A model generated the notes under the pieces. It saw only the letters and a program-made list of their open reading frames with translations, ran no database searches and was not told the origin of the DNA. From NCBI GenBank assembly GCA_029782225.1, contig JAKOVF010000370.1, positions 30,190-94,189 on the forward strand: DNA of 64,000 nucleotides, given 5' to 3'. A program made the translations under genes and the position numbers. Below are positions 55,979 through 64,000 of the stretch, piece after piece. The stretch's first letter is position 1; every line of letters begins with the position of its first letter. The DNA is from Chloroflexota bacterium. GTDB lineage: Bacteria; Chloroflexota; Anaerolineae; Anaerolineales; Villigracilaceae.

Positions 55979-57118
55979 ATGGAATGGCGAATCCCTCTAT
56001 CTGATATTGATTTCGGTCCGGAAGAAAAGCAGGCTGTAAATGACGTCCTGCAAAGCAAGTGGCTGACGATGGGCTCGGTCACCCAACAATTCGAGCAGGC
56101 TTTTGCCGCGTACGTGGGTGCAAAACACGCCATTGCTGTGACCAATGCAACGGCAGCATTGCACCTGGCCTGCGTCGCAGCCGGGCTGGGGCCCGGAGAT
56201 GAAGCCATTGTTCCATCGCTCACCTTTGTTGCAACTGCCAATGCTGTTCGATATACAGGAGCCTCTCCGGTCTTCGCAGATATTGGTGGGGAGCAGGACC
56301 TAAACATCTCGTACCATTCGATTGAAAAGGCGATTACGAAACGCACACGTGCGATCCTGGTCATGCATTATGGGGGGTATGCCTGCGATATGCCAAGCAT
56401 CGTGGAACTGGCGCGCGAGCATGATCTAAAGTTGATCGAGGACGCGGCCCATGCAGTCGGTTCTGAGTTGGATGGTCGCAAACTGGGAACCTGGGGCGAC
56501 ATGGGGTGCTTCAGCTTCTTCTCAAACAAGAACATGACCACAGGGGAGGGGGGCATGATCGTCACCAACGACGACAAATATTCTGAAAGGCTGCATTTGC
56601 TTCGTTCGCATGGAATGACCACGCTCACCTGGGATCGGCACAAAGGTCATGCCTGGAGCTACGATGTCGTTGACCTGGGCTACAACTATCGCATCGATGA
56701 AATTCGTGCTGCCCTTGGCCTGGTCCAACTTGGAAAGTTGGCAGTCAATAACGAGCATCGTCGCCGCCTCACGCACATGTATCGGGAGGCTTTCCAGGAA
56801 TTAGCTCCTGAGATTACCGTTCCATTTGCACAGCATGCCGGTATTTCCGCTGCTCACCTGATGCCAGTCCTCCTGCCGGAAAACTCGAACAAGTCGAGCT
56901 TTATGGAAAACATGAAGGGACAGGGCATCCAGACTAGCTTTCACTACCCGCCGATTCACACCTTTACAGCTTATGAACGCAGTCGAGATCGAAACTCGCT
57001 TCCCATTACGGAAACAGTTGCAGAGCGGGAAGTGACTCTGCCGCTTTATCCTACCCTGCCCGATGACAATGTTCTTGTGGTTGTAGAAGCAGTCACCCAT
57101 GCGCTTGGCTCGTCTTGA
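55979..57118 (+). CDS. DegT/DnrJ/EryC1 PLP-dependent aminotransferase
   Basis: This 379-residue sugar aminotransferase has an N-terminus (IPLSDIDFGPEEKQAV) and SKWLTMGSVTQQFEQAF that are typical. AVTNATAALHLA, EDAAHAVGS and FSFFSNKNMTTGEGG contain the Schiff-base Lys. YNYRIDEIRAALGLVQL and a C-terminal SFHYPPIHTF follow. It converts a keto sugar nucleotide, likely the product of the SDR at 54243, to an amino sugar using glutamate. It starts 3 bp after the nucleotidyltransferase stop. Confidence 0.94.
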   Translation: MEWRIPLSDIDFGPEEKQAVNDVLQSKWLTMGSVTQQFEQAFAAYVGAKHAIAVTNATAALHLACVAAGLGPGDEAIVPSLTFVATANAVRYTGASPVFADIGGEQDLNISYHSIEKAITKRTRAILVMHYGGYACDMPSIVELAREHDLKLIEDAAHAVGSELDGRKLGTWGDMGCFSFFSNKNMTTGEGGMIVTNDDKYSERLHLLRSHGMTTLTWDRHKGHAWSYDVVDLGYNYRIDEIRAALGLVQLGKLAVNNEHRRRLTHMYREAFQELAPEITVPFAQHAGISAAHLMPVLLPENSNKSSFMENMKGQGIQTSFHYPPIHTFTAYERSRDRNSLPITETVAEREVTLPLYPTLPDDNVLVVVEAVTHALGSS

Positions 57119-57213
57119 TTCACGAGCATTCCTGGATGTGTTTCACATTCAATTCGGCTGTGGCTGGTTATTAGACCAGATCGCTGTCCACTTTCTAATC
57201 GGAGAAATGAACG

Positions 57214-59178
57214 ATGGAAATTAAAGATCTCTTATCTCTCATGTGGCGGAACGCCCGCTTCTTGATGGCAGGGCTCGTTCTGGCTGGGATGCTTGGCTTC
57301 GTAATTTCTAGGATTCAGACACCTGTCTATGAGGCGACAACCGAGGTGCTCATTAGCCGGGCCCGCCAACAATCCAACACCGATATGCTTCCTATCGGAG
57401 AAGACCAATTGGTATCCACGAACATCCAGTTGGCCAAGAGTCAGCCTGTCCTGGATATAGTGTCTGCCAAATTAGGTACCAAGATTGATCCTGAAAATAT
57501 ACAAGTCAGTACAATCCCCAATACTCTGATCATTCGAATAAAGGTCCAGGATGCAGACCCTCAACGGGCAGCAATGATTGCCAATACTCTGGTAGAGGTT
57601 CTGATCCGGCAAAATCAGGAACTCGTATCCGCGCGATATGTTGCCTTCGAGAACAGCCTGAATGCTCAAATTGATCAAATTCAAAAGCAAATTAATGACT
57701 TACAGGCGCAGATCAGTCAAATCAACGACGCAAGTATTGCGGAACAGTTGGCACAAGTGAATCAAGAGATTGACCAATTGAAATCTGAGATTTCTTCACT
57801 TGAAGATGAAATCAATGGCAATCCGACGATCCTAAATGATAGCCAGCGGGCCGTCCTGGGCCAGAAACAGGCACAACTTGAACAACTCCGTTCTCTGCTC
57901 AATCTCTATCAGCAGATTCAGACAAACCTGACCTTTCTTGGTAAACCCGGACAGTCTGGCTTGTCACGCGACGATCCACGGCTGAGCAATCTCCAATCCA
58001 CTTTGGATCTCTATCAACAGCTTTATCTGAGCCTGGTGAACAGCCGCGAGACCATTAATCTTGATCGTATGCAGAACACACCGAATATCACGCAGATCGA
58101 CCCAGCCACACCTCCTAAAATGCCTGTGCGGCCTTTGCCGCTGCTCTATGTCCTGCTGGGCGGCGTGGTGGGACTCATGTTATCCATCACTGCGGTCCTG
58201 ACGATCGATCACCTTGATGACACGATCAAATCCTCGCAGAAGGTCCAGGAGGTTCTCGGGGTTCCCATCATCGGTCAAATCTCCGAAGCCCATCGAACAA
58301 ATCATAACAATGGAGAATCGTCTTTAGCAACGAGCGACAATCCTATGCTTCTGAACGCGTTCGGGTCACTGAGAATCAACGTTAACCGTCTCATGTTGAA
58401 GCAGTCAGTGAAAGTACTACTAATCACCAGCCCTGTTCGGGGAGATGGCAAGACGACGATTGCCACAAATCTTGCTGCGGCCTTTGCGCGATCAGGAAGG
58501 AAAGTGGTGTTGCTCGATGCAGATCTTTATCAGCCCCAATTACATGTTCGACTTCAGCTGGATAATCAAAAGGGCCTGACCAGCATTCTTGCTGACGGTG
58601 TTGAATGGGAGGCAATAGCGCAGAAATCTGGAAGAACGACCGTGATTCCGGGCGGTCCTCCTTCCGCATCTTCTTCGCTTCTGCTGGAATCCGACGCCAT
58701 GACCGAACTGCTTGAACAGCTCCAGAAGAATTCAGACGTGGTCATTATTGATGGCCCCCCGCTTTTTATGATGGATGCACAGATACTCGCCTCCAAAGTG
58801 GGCGGGATCGTACTGGTAGTTCGGCAGGGCGATACGATAACTGCCGTTGCGCGCGCTATGCTGGATCAGCTTCATTTTATGGACGCAAATGTGTTTGGTG
58901 CCGTACTAAACTGCGTGCCGCAAAAACAGTCATACTATTTTGATGGGCAGATTGAAGCCCGCCTCAAAAAACCTTCGGAAAAGTCAGATCAGGCAAAAGC
59001 CTCCGATCCCGGTCCTTCCGAGAAGCCAGGCGCGACATACTTGAGTCAGGTCAGCAAAAAAAGCAGTCAAGCGGTTTCGGTTCTCAAACACCAGGTTATC
59101 AGGTATCGCCGCGGATTGCATAAAGCGGTCTCCGACGACGCGGCTGAGCCGAATAGCGGTTCAAACGGGCGGACTTAG
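57214..59178 (+). CDS. Wzc/CpsCD-like polysaccharide co-polymerase and tyrosine autokinase
   Basis: This 654-residue protein has a Wzz chain-length domain with TM segments near 15-37 and 307-330. A long coiled coil lies between (about 140-220, rich in heptads such as LAQVNQEIDQLKSEISSLED). The C-terminal BY-kinase domain shows Walker A PVRGDGKTT, Walker A' VVLLDADLYQP and Walker B VVIIDGPP. The tail has only a few Tyr (SYYFDG, ATYLS, IRYRRG) and is Ser/Lys-rich, so the usual Tyr cluster is weak. It controls chain length and export. It is the last intact gene of the locus. Confidence 0.93.
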   Translation: MEIKDLLSLMWRNARFLMAGLVLAGMLGFVISRIQTPVYEATTEVLISRARQQSNTDMLPIGEDQLVSTNIQLAKSQPVLDIVSAKLGTKIDPENIQVSTIPNTLIIRIKVQDADPQRAAMIANTLVEVLIRQNQELVSARYVAFENSLNAQIDQIQKQINDLQAQISQINDASIAEQLAQVNQEIDQLKSEISSLEDEINGNPTILNDSQRAVLGQKQAQLEQLRSLLNLYQQIQTNLTFLGKPGQSGLSRDDPRLSNLQSTLDLYQQLYLSLVNSRETINLDRMQNTPNITQIDPATPPKMPVRPLPLLYVLLGGVVGLMLSITAVLTIDHLDDTIKSSQKVQEVLGVPIIGQISEAHRTNHNNGESSLATSDNPMLLNAFGSLRINVNRLMLKQSVKVLLITSPVRGDGKTTIATNLAAAFARSGRKVVLLDADLYQPQLHVRLQLDNQKGLTSILADGVEWEAIAQKSGRTTVIPGGPPSASSSLLLESDAMTELLEQLQKNSDVVIIDGPPLFMMDAQILASKVGGIVLVVRQGDTITAVARAMLDQLHFMDANVFGAVLNCVPQKQSYYFDGQIEARLKKPSEKSDQAKASDPGPSEKPGATYLSQVSKKSSQAVSVLKHQVIRYRRGLHKAVSDDAAEPNSGSNGRT

Positions 59179-59604
59179 AGCAACCGCGGCCACAGAATTC
59201 ATTCTTGTTGCATTGCAGCGTGAACTAGATCATGGGATAGTGACATTTATCACTTGGCTAGCTGCTTACAAAAATGTAAGGTCTGATTGCAAGGCTTAAA
59301 GGCGCTTGATGTAGGTACTATTGCTTATGGGTTTGTATAATTTAGGAGTTATCTGATAGTCTCAGGAACCTCAAGCAGAATTCATGCACACCTTCCTTGC
59401 AGCGACCATACGATTTTTGGGAGGAGAACTCCCGTGTGTATAAACAAGTAAGTGCTACTTTACGCCATGAGTTGAGCTAACGGGTGGAACACTCTAGCGC
59501 TGAGAGGAAAATTGAATAGTTCTTTCAAAATGTGGAAACTACGACCTGGGCTCAACTTGGTCGCCTAGCCTTCGCGGTCGAATAAACTGCCGAAGGGAAA
59601 GTCC
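59179..59604. other. Intergenic leader without a gene; possible structured RNA at its 3' side
   Basis: No open frame with a plausible product is seen here. The 3' part and the following 60 bp contain two hairpins. One is CCGAAGG / CCTTGCGG with a GAAAGT loop (59590-59607), and the other is CGAAACCG / CGGTTTCG (59622-59648). Their order and the GAAA loop are reminiscent of structured leader RNAs, but no class could be assigned. Several start-like and Shine-Dalgarno-like words occur without a frame. Confidence 0.4.
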
Positions 59605-59685
59605 TTGCGGAGCTATCAGCGAAACCGGCTACAATGGTCGGTTTCGTTGCTTAATCGGATACATACAATCTCTTTTGTACTTCAC

Positions 59686-60179
59686 AGGAGGGGGAGCAAA
59701 ATAAAAACCCGGCTGAAGTTTCGAATATTCTCTCTGATCTCGATTTTGAGCATTATGATAAGAGCAGTGGGGATGCCAACGGACGTTGCTCACCCCGCCT
59801 CGCCTTCCACGATCAGCGGCAACGCCTGGTGTCAGGAGCGAGCATCACCGGGAATGGCAGCGGCTCTGACGGCTCGGGGAACGACTCGTTCCAGGTCACC
59901 TACTCTCTATAATGGTCCGGCACGGTTACTCCTAGCAAGACAGGCTATCCCTTCTCGCCTTCCAGTAGAACGCATAACTTCCTCTACTTCCAACCAGACC
60001 AATCAGAATTGTACAGCCACTGCAGTGACGTACACCATCAGCAGCGGCGTTGGGGCGGCTGGCGGAGGCGCAATTATCAAGTATACCGGTGGTTCAACCA
60101 CGACGAATAGTTCGGGAAACTACTCGTTCACCATCTCGGGCGGCTGGTCTGGCACGGTCACGCCTACCAAGTCGTTATA
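59686..60179 (+). pseudogene. Decayed surface-repeat protein (immunoglobulin-like/carboxypeptidase-regulatory-like repeats)
   Basis: A ribosome site (GGAGGGGGAG) is followed by ATA where an ATG is expected (59701), then by a signal-peptide-like stretch RIFSLISILSIMI. Repeat text appears in alternating frames: TISGNA in the first, GASITGN...GSGNDSF and WSGTVTPSKTGYPFSPSSRT in another with a TAA at 59910-59912, and then NQTNQNCTATAVTYTISSGV and GNYSFTISGGWSGTVTPTK in the first frame again. These are the tandem units of Chloroflexota surface proteins. A lost start, two frameshifts, a nonsense codon and truncation mark it as a pseudogene. Confidence 0.8.
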
Positions 60180-60660
60180 AACAGCTTCACTTGTGCCATC
60201 CTGGCGGGGATCTTCAGCGGTGAGAATATCTCATGGGTACAGCTTGCGCAGGCACTCCTGCAGAGCCTGAATGAAATGCACTTGCTGCTCGAATTGGATG
60301 ATCCGGTCCTGGGGATGGACATCGGACGGCATGGATGGGACGGAGCGCCAGAACCCGCCGGGGGAGATTTCCTGATGGTCGCCGATGTCAACATCAGGTT
60401 CAACAAGACGAATGCGGTTGCTGAACCCGAACTCTCCTATGATGTGGACTTGACGGATCTCGCCAATCCAATCACCCACCTGGCCATGATACACCATAAC
60501 CATGCCTCGGCAAATGAGCCGTGCATACATTGGGGAAGGCCAAAGACTGACGGGGAAGAGTATGACCCCATAGATGCCTGTTACTAGGATTATATGAAGG
60601 TGTACGGAGTTAGCGGCACGCAGCTTCTCAAGGCCAACCCGCAGAGGTTCCCAAAGGAAT
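60180..60660 (+). pseudogene. DUF4012 protein, C-terminal fragment with nonsense codon
   Basis: A continuous frame from 60180 reads like the C-terminal part of DUF4012 envelope proteins (GWDGAPEPAGGDFLMVADVN, FNKTNAVAEPELSYDVDLTD, CIHWGRP, ACY). A TAG at 60585-60587 replaces the Trp codon expected in the family's CYWDY motif, and the same frame then continues with DYMKVYGVSGTQLLKANPQ. The N-terminal two thirds are missing. The fragment runs directly into a different gene remnant. It appears to be non-functional. Confidence 0.75.
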
Positions 60661-61425
60661 GGATGATTCTGGTGGCTTGTATCGGGTCAGTTGTACCAGG
60701 ACAATCTCTTCGCGGTTACAACTGCCCAGCTATGGTTACGTCTGCAATCCTGGGCATCGCTTTTATGGCAGCAATTCGGTTTCATCGGGTTAGCCGTCGC
60801 TTCCGTTGGGGTCCTGGTATCCCGTGCCCCGAGGCGACTAGGTTTCCTTAGCCTCTGTCTATTGCTCATCTACTCGGTGTTTGCAGTTGTTTATGGCACT
60901 TCTGACTCCTCTGTTTATCTGCTTCCTGTCTGGATCTCGTTGGCCATCTGGATTGGGCGGGGCGTTGCTGAAATACAGGAAATTCCCTTGCTGCGCATAA
61001 GCAAAGTGAGATGGCTCGTCAGTCTTGGATTGCTTCTGTATATTTTCGCTTTGGCCGGTTCACACCTGCCTGAGGTGGATGCTTCTCATGATACGCGCGC
61101 GGAGGACTTTGGCAGGCAGGTCATGGGTATGGTTCCTCCGAATGCGATCGTCTTTGCAGAGGGGGATCAGGCAGTCTTTACAATGTGGTATTTTCAGTTT
61201 GTACTCCACGAGCGCCCTGATCTCATCATCATAGCGGCAGACCTGTTACACTTTGATTGGTATCTGGATTCTCTGCATTCGACCTACCCATCGCTGACGA
61301 TCCCACGACCTTATCCCTGGCCGGAGACAATGGTTGATGCTAATCCAACGCGGGCCGTCTGTTATGTGGAATATCTGGAGAGAGCGCAAATTGATTGCAG
61401 CCAGCCCGATTCTCTGGTTCCCTGA
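60661..61425 (+). pseudogene. DUF2723-like membrane protein, C-terminal fragment
   Basis: The frame becomes recognisable at FWWLVSGQLYQDNLFA (about 60667), a typical internal segment of DUF2723/GT-C-like proteins. It continues through four to five TM helices to a soluble C-terminal domain with AIVFAEGDQAVFTMWYF and LLHFDWYLDSL. From the first in-frame TTG (60691) it is 244 residues, less than half the usual length (the relative at 15730 has 545), and it lacks the N-terminal DUF2723 motif region. It could be translated as a short membrane protein but is most likely inactive. Confidence 0.75.
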
Positions 61426-61563
61426 GGTTCCCGCATGGAAGATCAAGCTTTCGACTCGCGCCCGGCTTGCCCAGGCCATCCCCAGAGTAGCTGATGTCCC
61501 GATTGTATTTGCCAGTCTGGTGAGGTCACCTTGCCTCATTTGAAAGAGGGCAATGATCTCCTA

Positions 61564-61600
61564 AAAAAGAGGAGCGGCCAAAACGGCCGCTCCTCTTTTT
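61564..61600. terminator. Bidirectional intrinsic terminator
   Basis: This is a perfect 16-bp stem. AAAAAGAGGAGCGGCC (61564-61579) and its reverse complement (61585-61600) enclose a 5-base loop. The stem is GC-rich at its top and ends in a T-run on both strands. It separates the decaying end of the polysaccharide locus (+) from the convergent chitinase-like gene (-). Confidence 0.93.
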
Positions 61601-61661
61601 GTTTCGGAATGATGATTCATGCGCAAGTCACAAGATCAGAATGCGCCAACCCTTTTGAACC

Positions 61662-61728
61662 CAATGAGACACGGAGACACTGAGAAAAAAGCGCGTAAGA
61701 ATCCGTGGCTTCGTGTATCCGTGGTCAG
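61662..61728. repeat. Dispersed intergenic repeat (ACACGGAGACACTGAG type)
   Basis: GACACGGAGACACTGAGAAA followed by ATCCGTGGCTTCGTG and TATCCGTGGTCA is of a kind often seen scattered between genes in bacterial genomes (recollection). It lies just downstream of the GH18 gene stop. Confidence 0.4.
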
Positions 61729-61737
61729 GATGATATA

Positions 61738-63699
61738 CTATTTGACCAGCACAATTTTCCCAAATGTCCTCGGGTCTGCATAAGTGCGGATGGAGGAAGT
61801 GGACAGCATGGCCTTCTGCCCTTCTCCTGCGTTATCGGTGTCGCTGGGGCTGATGTTCATCCCAAATGTCGCGCCTTCGGTCAGCACGATTCCTTTGAGC
61901 GCTTCCACGGGGATGAAAACCTCCAGAATGTAGCCTGCCTCGGTTTGTGTGTAGGCCATTTGAATACTCTTGACCGGCCCGGCCGAGTCTGGGCCGTTGA
62001 ACCAGGCATAAGCCACAGGCGGGACCTTGTCGAAATCTCCGAGCGAGAGGCCGATCTGGTAGTCGTCATCGTTCATGCCGGGGTTGGTGTAGTCCTTCTC
62101 CAGCAGTGTGTCGAACTGCAATTCCATGTAATCGCCGTGCCATATGTCAGAATCGGCCTTCGGCTGAACGTGGACATCATCCACTACATCGAATGCGAAA
62201 TACAATCCATCGGTAGACCATCCGACCCAGGCGGATGCCGAAAGATCCTGCGGTCCGCCCCAGCTCTTGAGGGTGAGACTATACGCGAGCTGGGACTGAT
62301 CGTCCAGTACAAAATCAGGCGTTGCAGGCCAATCGTCCAATTTTCCATCGATCGCAATCGCGGAAATGGAATGAATATCCTTCTCAAACGGGCGCGGCGA
62401 CATTACCGTCGGCGCGGGAGTTGGCCGGGACGGGCCGCCCACTTTCAGTCCCGTGTGAAGCGCATCGAGCAATGATTCATCGCCCTGGCAGACTTCCCAG
62501 ATCATCATGCCGGCCAGCCCCTGGTCGCGCGCATATCCGGCTTTGGCTTCAAGCGATTGCGGGTCTTCATAGCTGATGAAGGTTTTACTCTGCGGGTCAT
62601 ACAACCACGGGACGTAAGCCTCGGCGTTCCAATAACGCGGATACTTCGACAAATAATTCTTCTGAACATCTTTGTAGTCGTAAGAGCCGGCTTCCCACGT
62701 ACCCGGTGCATCCCCGCCTGCGGGTTGATAGAGACCATGGTCAACATCATCAACTCCGGACCAGCCATGCCCATAGAAAGGGACCCCGAGCACCAGTTTT
62801 TCCGGCGGCACACCCGCGGTGAGATAGGTCTGCACCGCCGCATCCACATTGAGACCGGCGTCGGCCGGGTCGGTGGTTGTGCGGAAGAGCGGCGCGAGGA
62901 AGTTGGTGGTTGTATCCCACGAGCCGTGGAAGTCGTAGCCCATCAGGTTGATCCAATCCAGCGTGGAGGCGATCTCCTTCAATTCAAAGTTGCGGATGGT
63001 GTCCGGCCCGATCGGCGCGGCGATGGTCAAGAGATAGTGCTGATTATTGGCTGTCCCAAGGTTGTCTAATTGGCGGCGGAGTTCCATCAGCAGGGACGTG
63101 AAATTCTGCTTGTCCTCCGGCCTGCCCGGCCGCATCCCGCCGCTGACAGGGAATTCCCAATCAATGTCCATTCCATCGAATATACCTGCATACTGCTTGA
63201 AATACAGGTCAATGCACGAGGCGGCAAAATGCTGACGGGAGGCGGCGTCCTGCGCTGCCGCAGAGAAGTTGTCGGACTGCGACCAGCCGCCGATTGAGAT
63301 CAAGATTTTGAGATGCGGATACTTCTGTTTCAATTCCAGCAGTTGGTTGAAGTTCCCATGAAAGGCGGCGGATGTGGAATCATCCTGTCCATTGACGCTC
63401 TCTGCCGCCGTGTAGACCCGGTCAAGATCAGCGGTGGGATCTCCCAGGATGCATTCGCCGCTGGCGGAGACGTTGGAAAAGGCATAGTTGATGTGGGTCA
63501 GTTTATCTGCCGGGATGTCCTTCACAAAGGAGTTCCGCTCGGCGGCCCACCAGGGATAATAGCCGATCACATACTTTCCCCCTGGAACCGGTGTGAGTGT
63601 TGGCGTTGATGTTGGCGGAACGACCGGGGCCGGGCTGCAGGCGGACAGGATCATGCCGAGCACAGCTATGATAGACAGTACATGGGCGATGGATTTCAT
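61738..63699 (-). CDS. GH18 chitinase-like lipoprotein with C-terminal CBM9-like domain
   Basis: The protein of about 653 residues starts at ATG 63699. The longer frame upstream lacks a signal peptide, while this start gives a lipoprotein signal with lipobox LSAC (C21), then a Thr/Pro-rich linker. The GH18 domain (about 42-425) holds SIGGWS and the catalytic DGMDIDWE, with E182 as acid/base. Later come YDFHGSWD and the terminal Trp region MIWEVCQGD. A carbohydrate-binding CBM9-like sandwich occupies about 445-653 (IDGKLDDWP, WGGPQDLSASAWVGW, DYMELQFD). It is surface-anchored and likely cleaves chitin, peptidoglycan-like or other GlcNAc glycans. Confidence 0.94.
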   Translation of the reverse strand: MKSIAHVLSIIAVLGMILSACSPAPVVPPTSTPTLTPVPGGKYVIGYYPWWAAERNSFVKDIPADKLTHINYAFSNVSASGECILGDPTADLDRVYTAAESVNGQDDSTSAAFHGNFNQLLELKQKYPHLKILISIGGWSQSDNFSAAAQDAASRQHFAASCIDLYFKQYAGIFDGMDIDWEFPVSGGMRPGRPEDKQNFTSLLMELRRQLDNLGTANNQHYLLTIAAPIGPDTIRNFELKEIASTLDWINLMGYDFHGSWDTTTNFLAPLFRTTTDPADAGLNVDAAVQTYLTAGVPPEKLVLGVPFYGHGWSGVDDVDHGLYQPAGGDAPGTWEAGSYDYKDVQKNYLSKYPRYWNAEAYVPWLYDPQSKTFISYEDPQSLEAKAGYARDQGLAGMMIWEVCQGDESLLDALHTGLKVGGPSRPTPAPTVMSPRPFEKDIHSISAIAIDGKLDDWPATPDFVLDDQSQLAYSLTLKSWGGPQDLSASAWVGWSTDGLYFAFDVVDDVHVQPKADSDIWHGDYMELQFDTLLEKDYTNPGMNDDDYQIGLSLGDFDKVPPVAYAWFNGPDSAGPVKSIQMAYTQTEAGYILEVFIPVEALKGIVLTEGATFGMNISPSDTDNAGEGQKAMLSTSSIRTYADPRTFGKIVLVK

Positions 63700-63887
63700 G
63701 GAGGCCTCACAAGTAATTATAGGATATGTAAGACTGAGATTCGGATTTCTGATGAGGGCAATTGGATTGTACCAATCTTTACAAGCGATCAGTGTGTAAT
63801 CCGAAGTAAAATCAAATCTGCATATCTTTCCCATAATTCGGTGTTCTATTCATCAACATTCAGTTTACAGTTATGGAGGAGAAACGT

Positions 63888-64000
63888 ATGTCGAAAAAGG
63901 TGATCATTTTAGGCGGCGGTGTGGCAGGCATGAGCGCGGCCCACGAGCTGGCGGAACGCGGTTTTCAGGTAACGGTCTACGAAAAGAAGGCCATCCCGGG
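63888..64000 (+). CDS. FAD/NAD(P)-binding oxidoreductase, N-terminal fragment (cut by window end)
   Basis: The ATG at 63888 follows TGGAGGAG by 8 bp. The first 37 residues are a dinucleotide-binding fold, VIILGGGVAGMSAAHELAER, ending with an acidic residue after strand 2 (VTVYEKKAIPG). This is the start of amine-oxidase/phytoene-desaturase-like or hydroxysqualene-dehydroxylase-like flavoproteins. Too little remains to choose among them. It is divergent from the GH18 gene, with 188 bp between the starts. Confidence 0.8.
   Translation, partial: MSKKVIILGGGVAGMSAAHELAERGFQVTVYEKKAIP

Noticed and set aside
59590..59650. Firm annotation as a c-di-GMP riboswitch
   Set aside because: The conserved core bases do not match by eye; kept only as a possible structured leader.
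61705..63609. Long plus-strand frames opposite the GH18 gene
   Set aside because: They are antisense shadows of a gene with complete catalytic motifs.
63700..63834. A 45-residue N-terminal extension of the GH18 protein
   Set aside because: It would hide the lipoprotein signal; the internal ATG at 63699 gives a perfect lipobox.
1..64000. tRNA genes, CRISPR arrays and intact insertion sequences
   Set aside because: No cloverleaf with a TTCRA loop, no regularly spaced direct repeats and no transposase motifs were seen when reading the gaps.

Overview
The window looks like a chromosomal piece of a Chloroflexota bacterium, most likely class Anaerolineae. This is an inference from gene content: a triple-FHA ABC transporter beside a PknB-type kinase, lipoproteins with Thr/Pro-rich linkers, DUF2723 and DUF4012 membrane or envelope proteins, decayed bacterial surface-repeat proteins, and many short palindromic intergenic repeats. 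No rRNA, tRNA, CRISPR array or intact insertion sequence was found.

Region 1 (1-14189, all +) is a catabolic cluster. It holds two homologous molybdenum-hydroxylase (xanthine dehydrogenase family) modules. The first has a large subunit cut by the window edge and a 2Fe-2S subunit. The second is complete (FAD, molybdopterin and 2Fe-2S subunits) and is preceded by a CoxG-like protein. Around them lie two cupins, an alpha/beta hydrolase, three medium-chain dehydrogenases, a 2-keto-3-deoxygluconate-type kinase, a DMT exporter/importer and a KDPG aldolase. Together they suggest oxidation of a carbohydrate or related compound to a 2-keto-3-deoxy acid, followed by Entner-Doudoroff-type cleavage. The substrate cannot be read from the sequence.

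Region 2 (14492-30120) holds a FabF-like ketosynthase and a DUF2723 membrane protein on +, facing a four-gene biosynthetic operon on -. That operon encodes a 3209-residue hybrid polyketide synthase/nonribosomal peptide synthetase, a methyltransferase, a type II thioesterase and an Sfp-type phosphopantetheinyl transferase. The megasynthase reads FAAL-ACP-KS-AT-ACP-C-A-PCP-reductase. It predicts a fatty acid, extended once with malonate, joined to one amino acid (code read as glycine) and released as an aldehyde or alcohol. This is the most interesting system in the window.

Region 3 (30243-37799, +) is a membrane signalling/transport block: a triple-FHA ABC transporter, a lipoprotein, a Ser/Thr kinase whose linker repeats a Thr-x-Val-Glu motif, and a DUF2156 (MprF C-terminal-like) protein. 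A textbook sigma-70 promoter precedes it.

Region 4 (37800-61425, +) is an exopolysaccharide locus of about sixteen intact genes: glycosyltransferases, a flippase, a Wzy/ligase-like protein, an initiating sugar phosphotransferase with unusual domain order, sugar-nucleotide enzymes, a Wzc-like autokinase, a pectate-lyase-like lipoprotein and several accessory proteins. It is flanked by decay: a 1.3-kb gene-free stretch and a YdcF/DUF218 remnant upstream, and three truncated or frameshifted genes downstream.

Region 5 (61564-64000) contains a strong bidirectional terminator, a GH18/CBM9-like lipoprotein on -, and the start of an FAD/NAD-dependent oxidoreductase on + cut by the window end.
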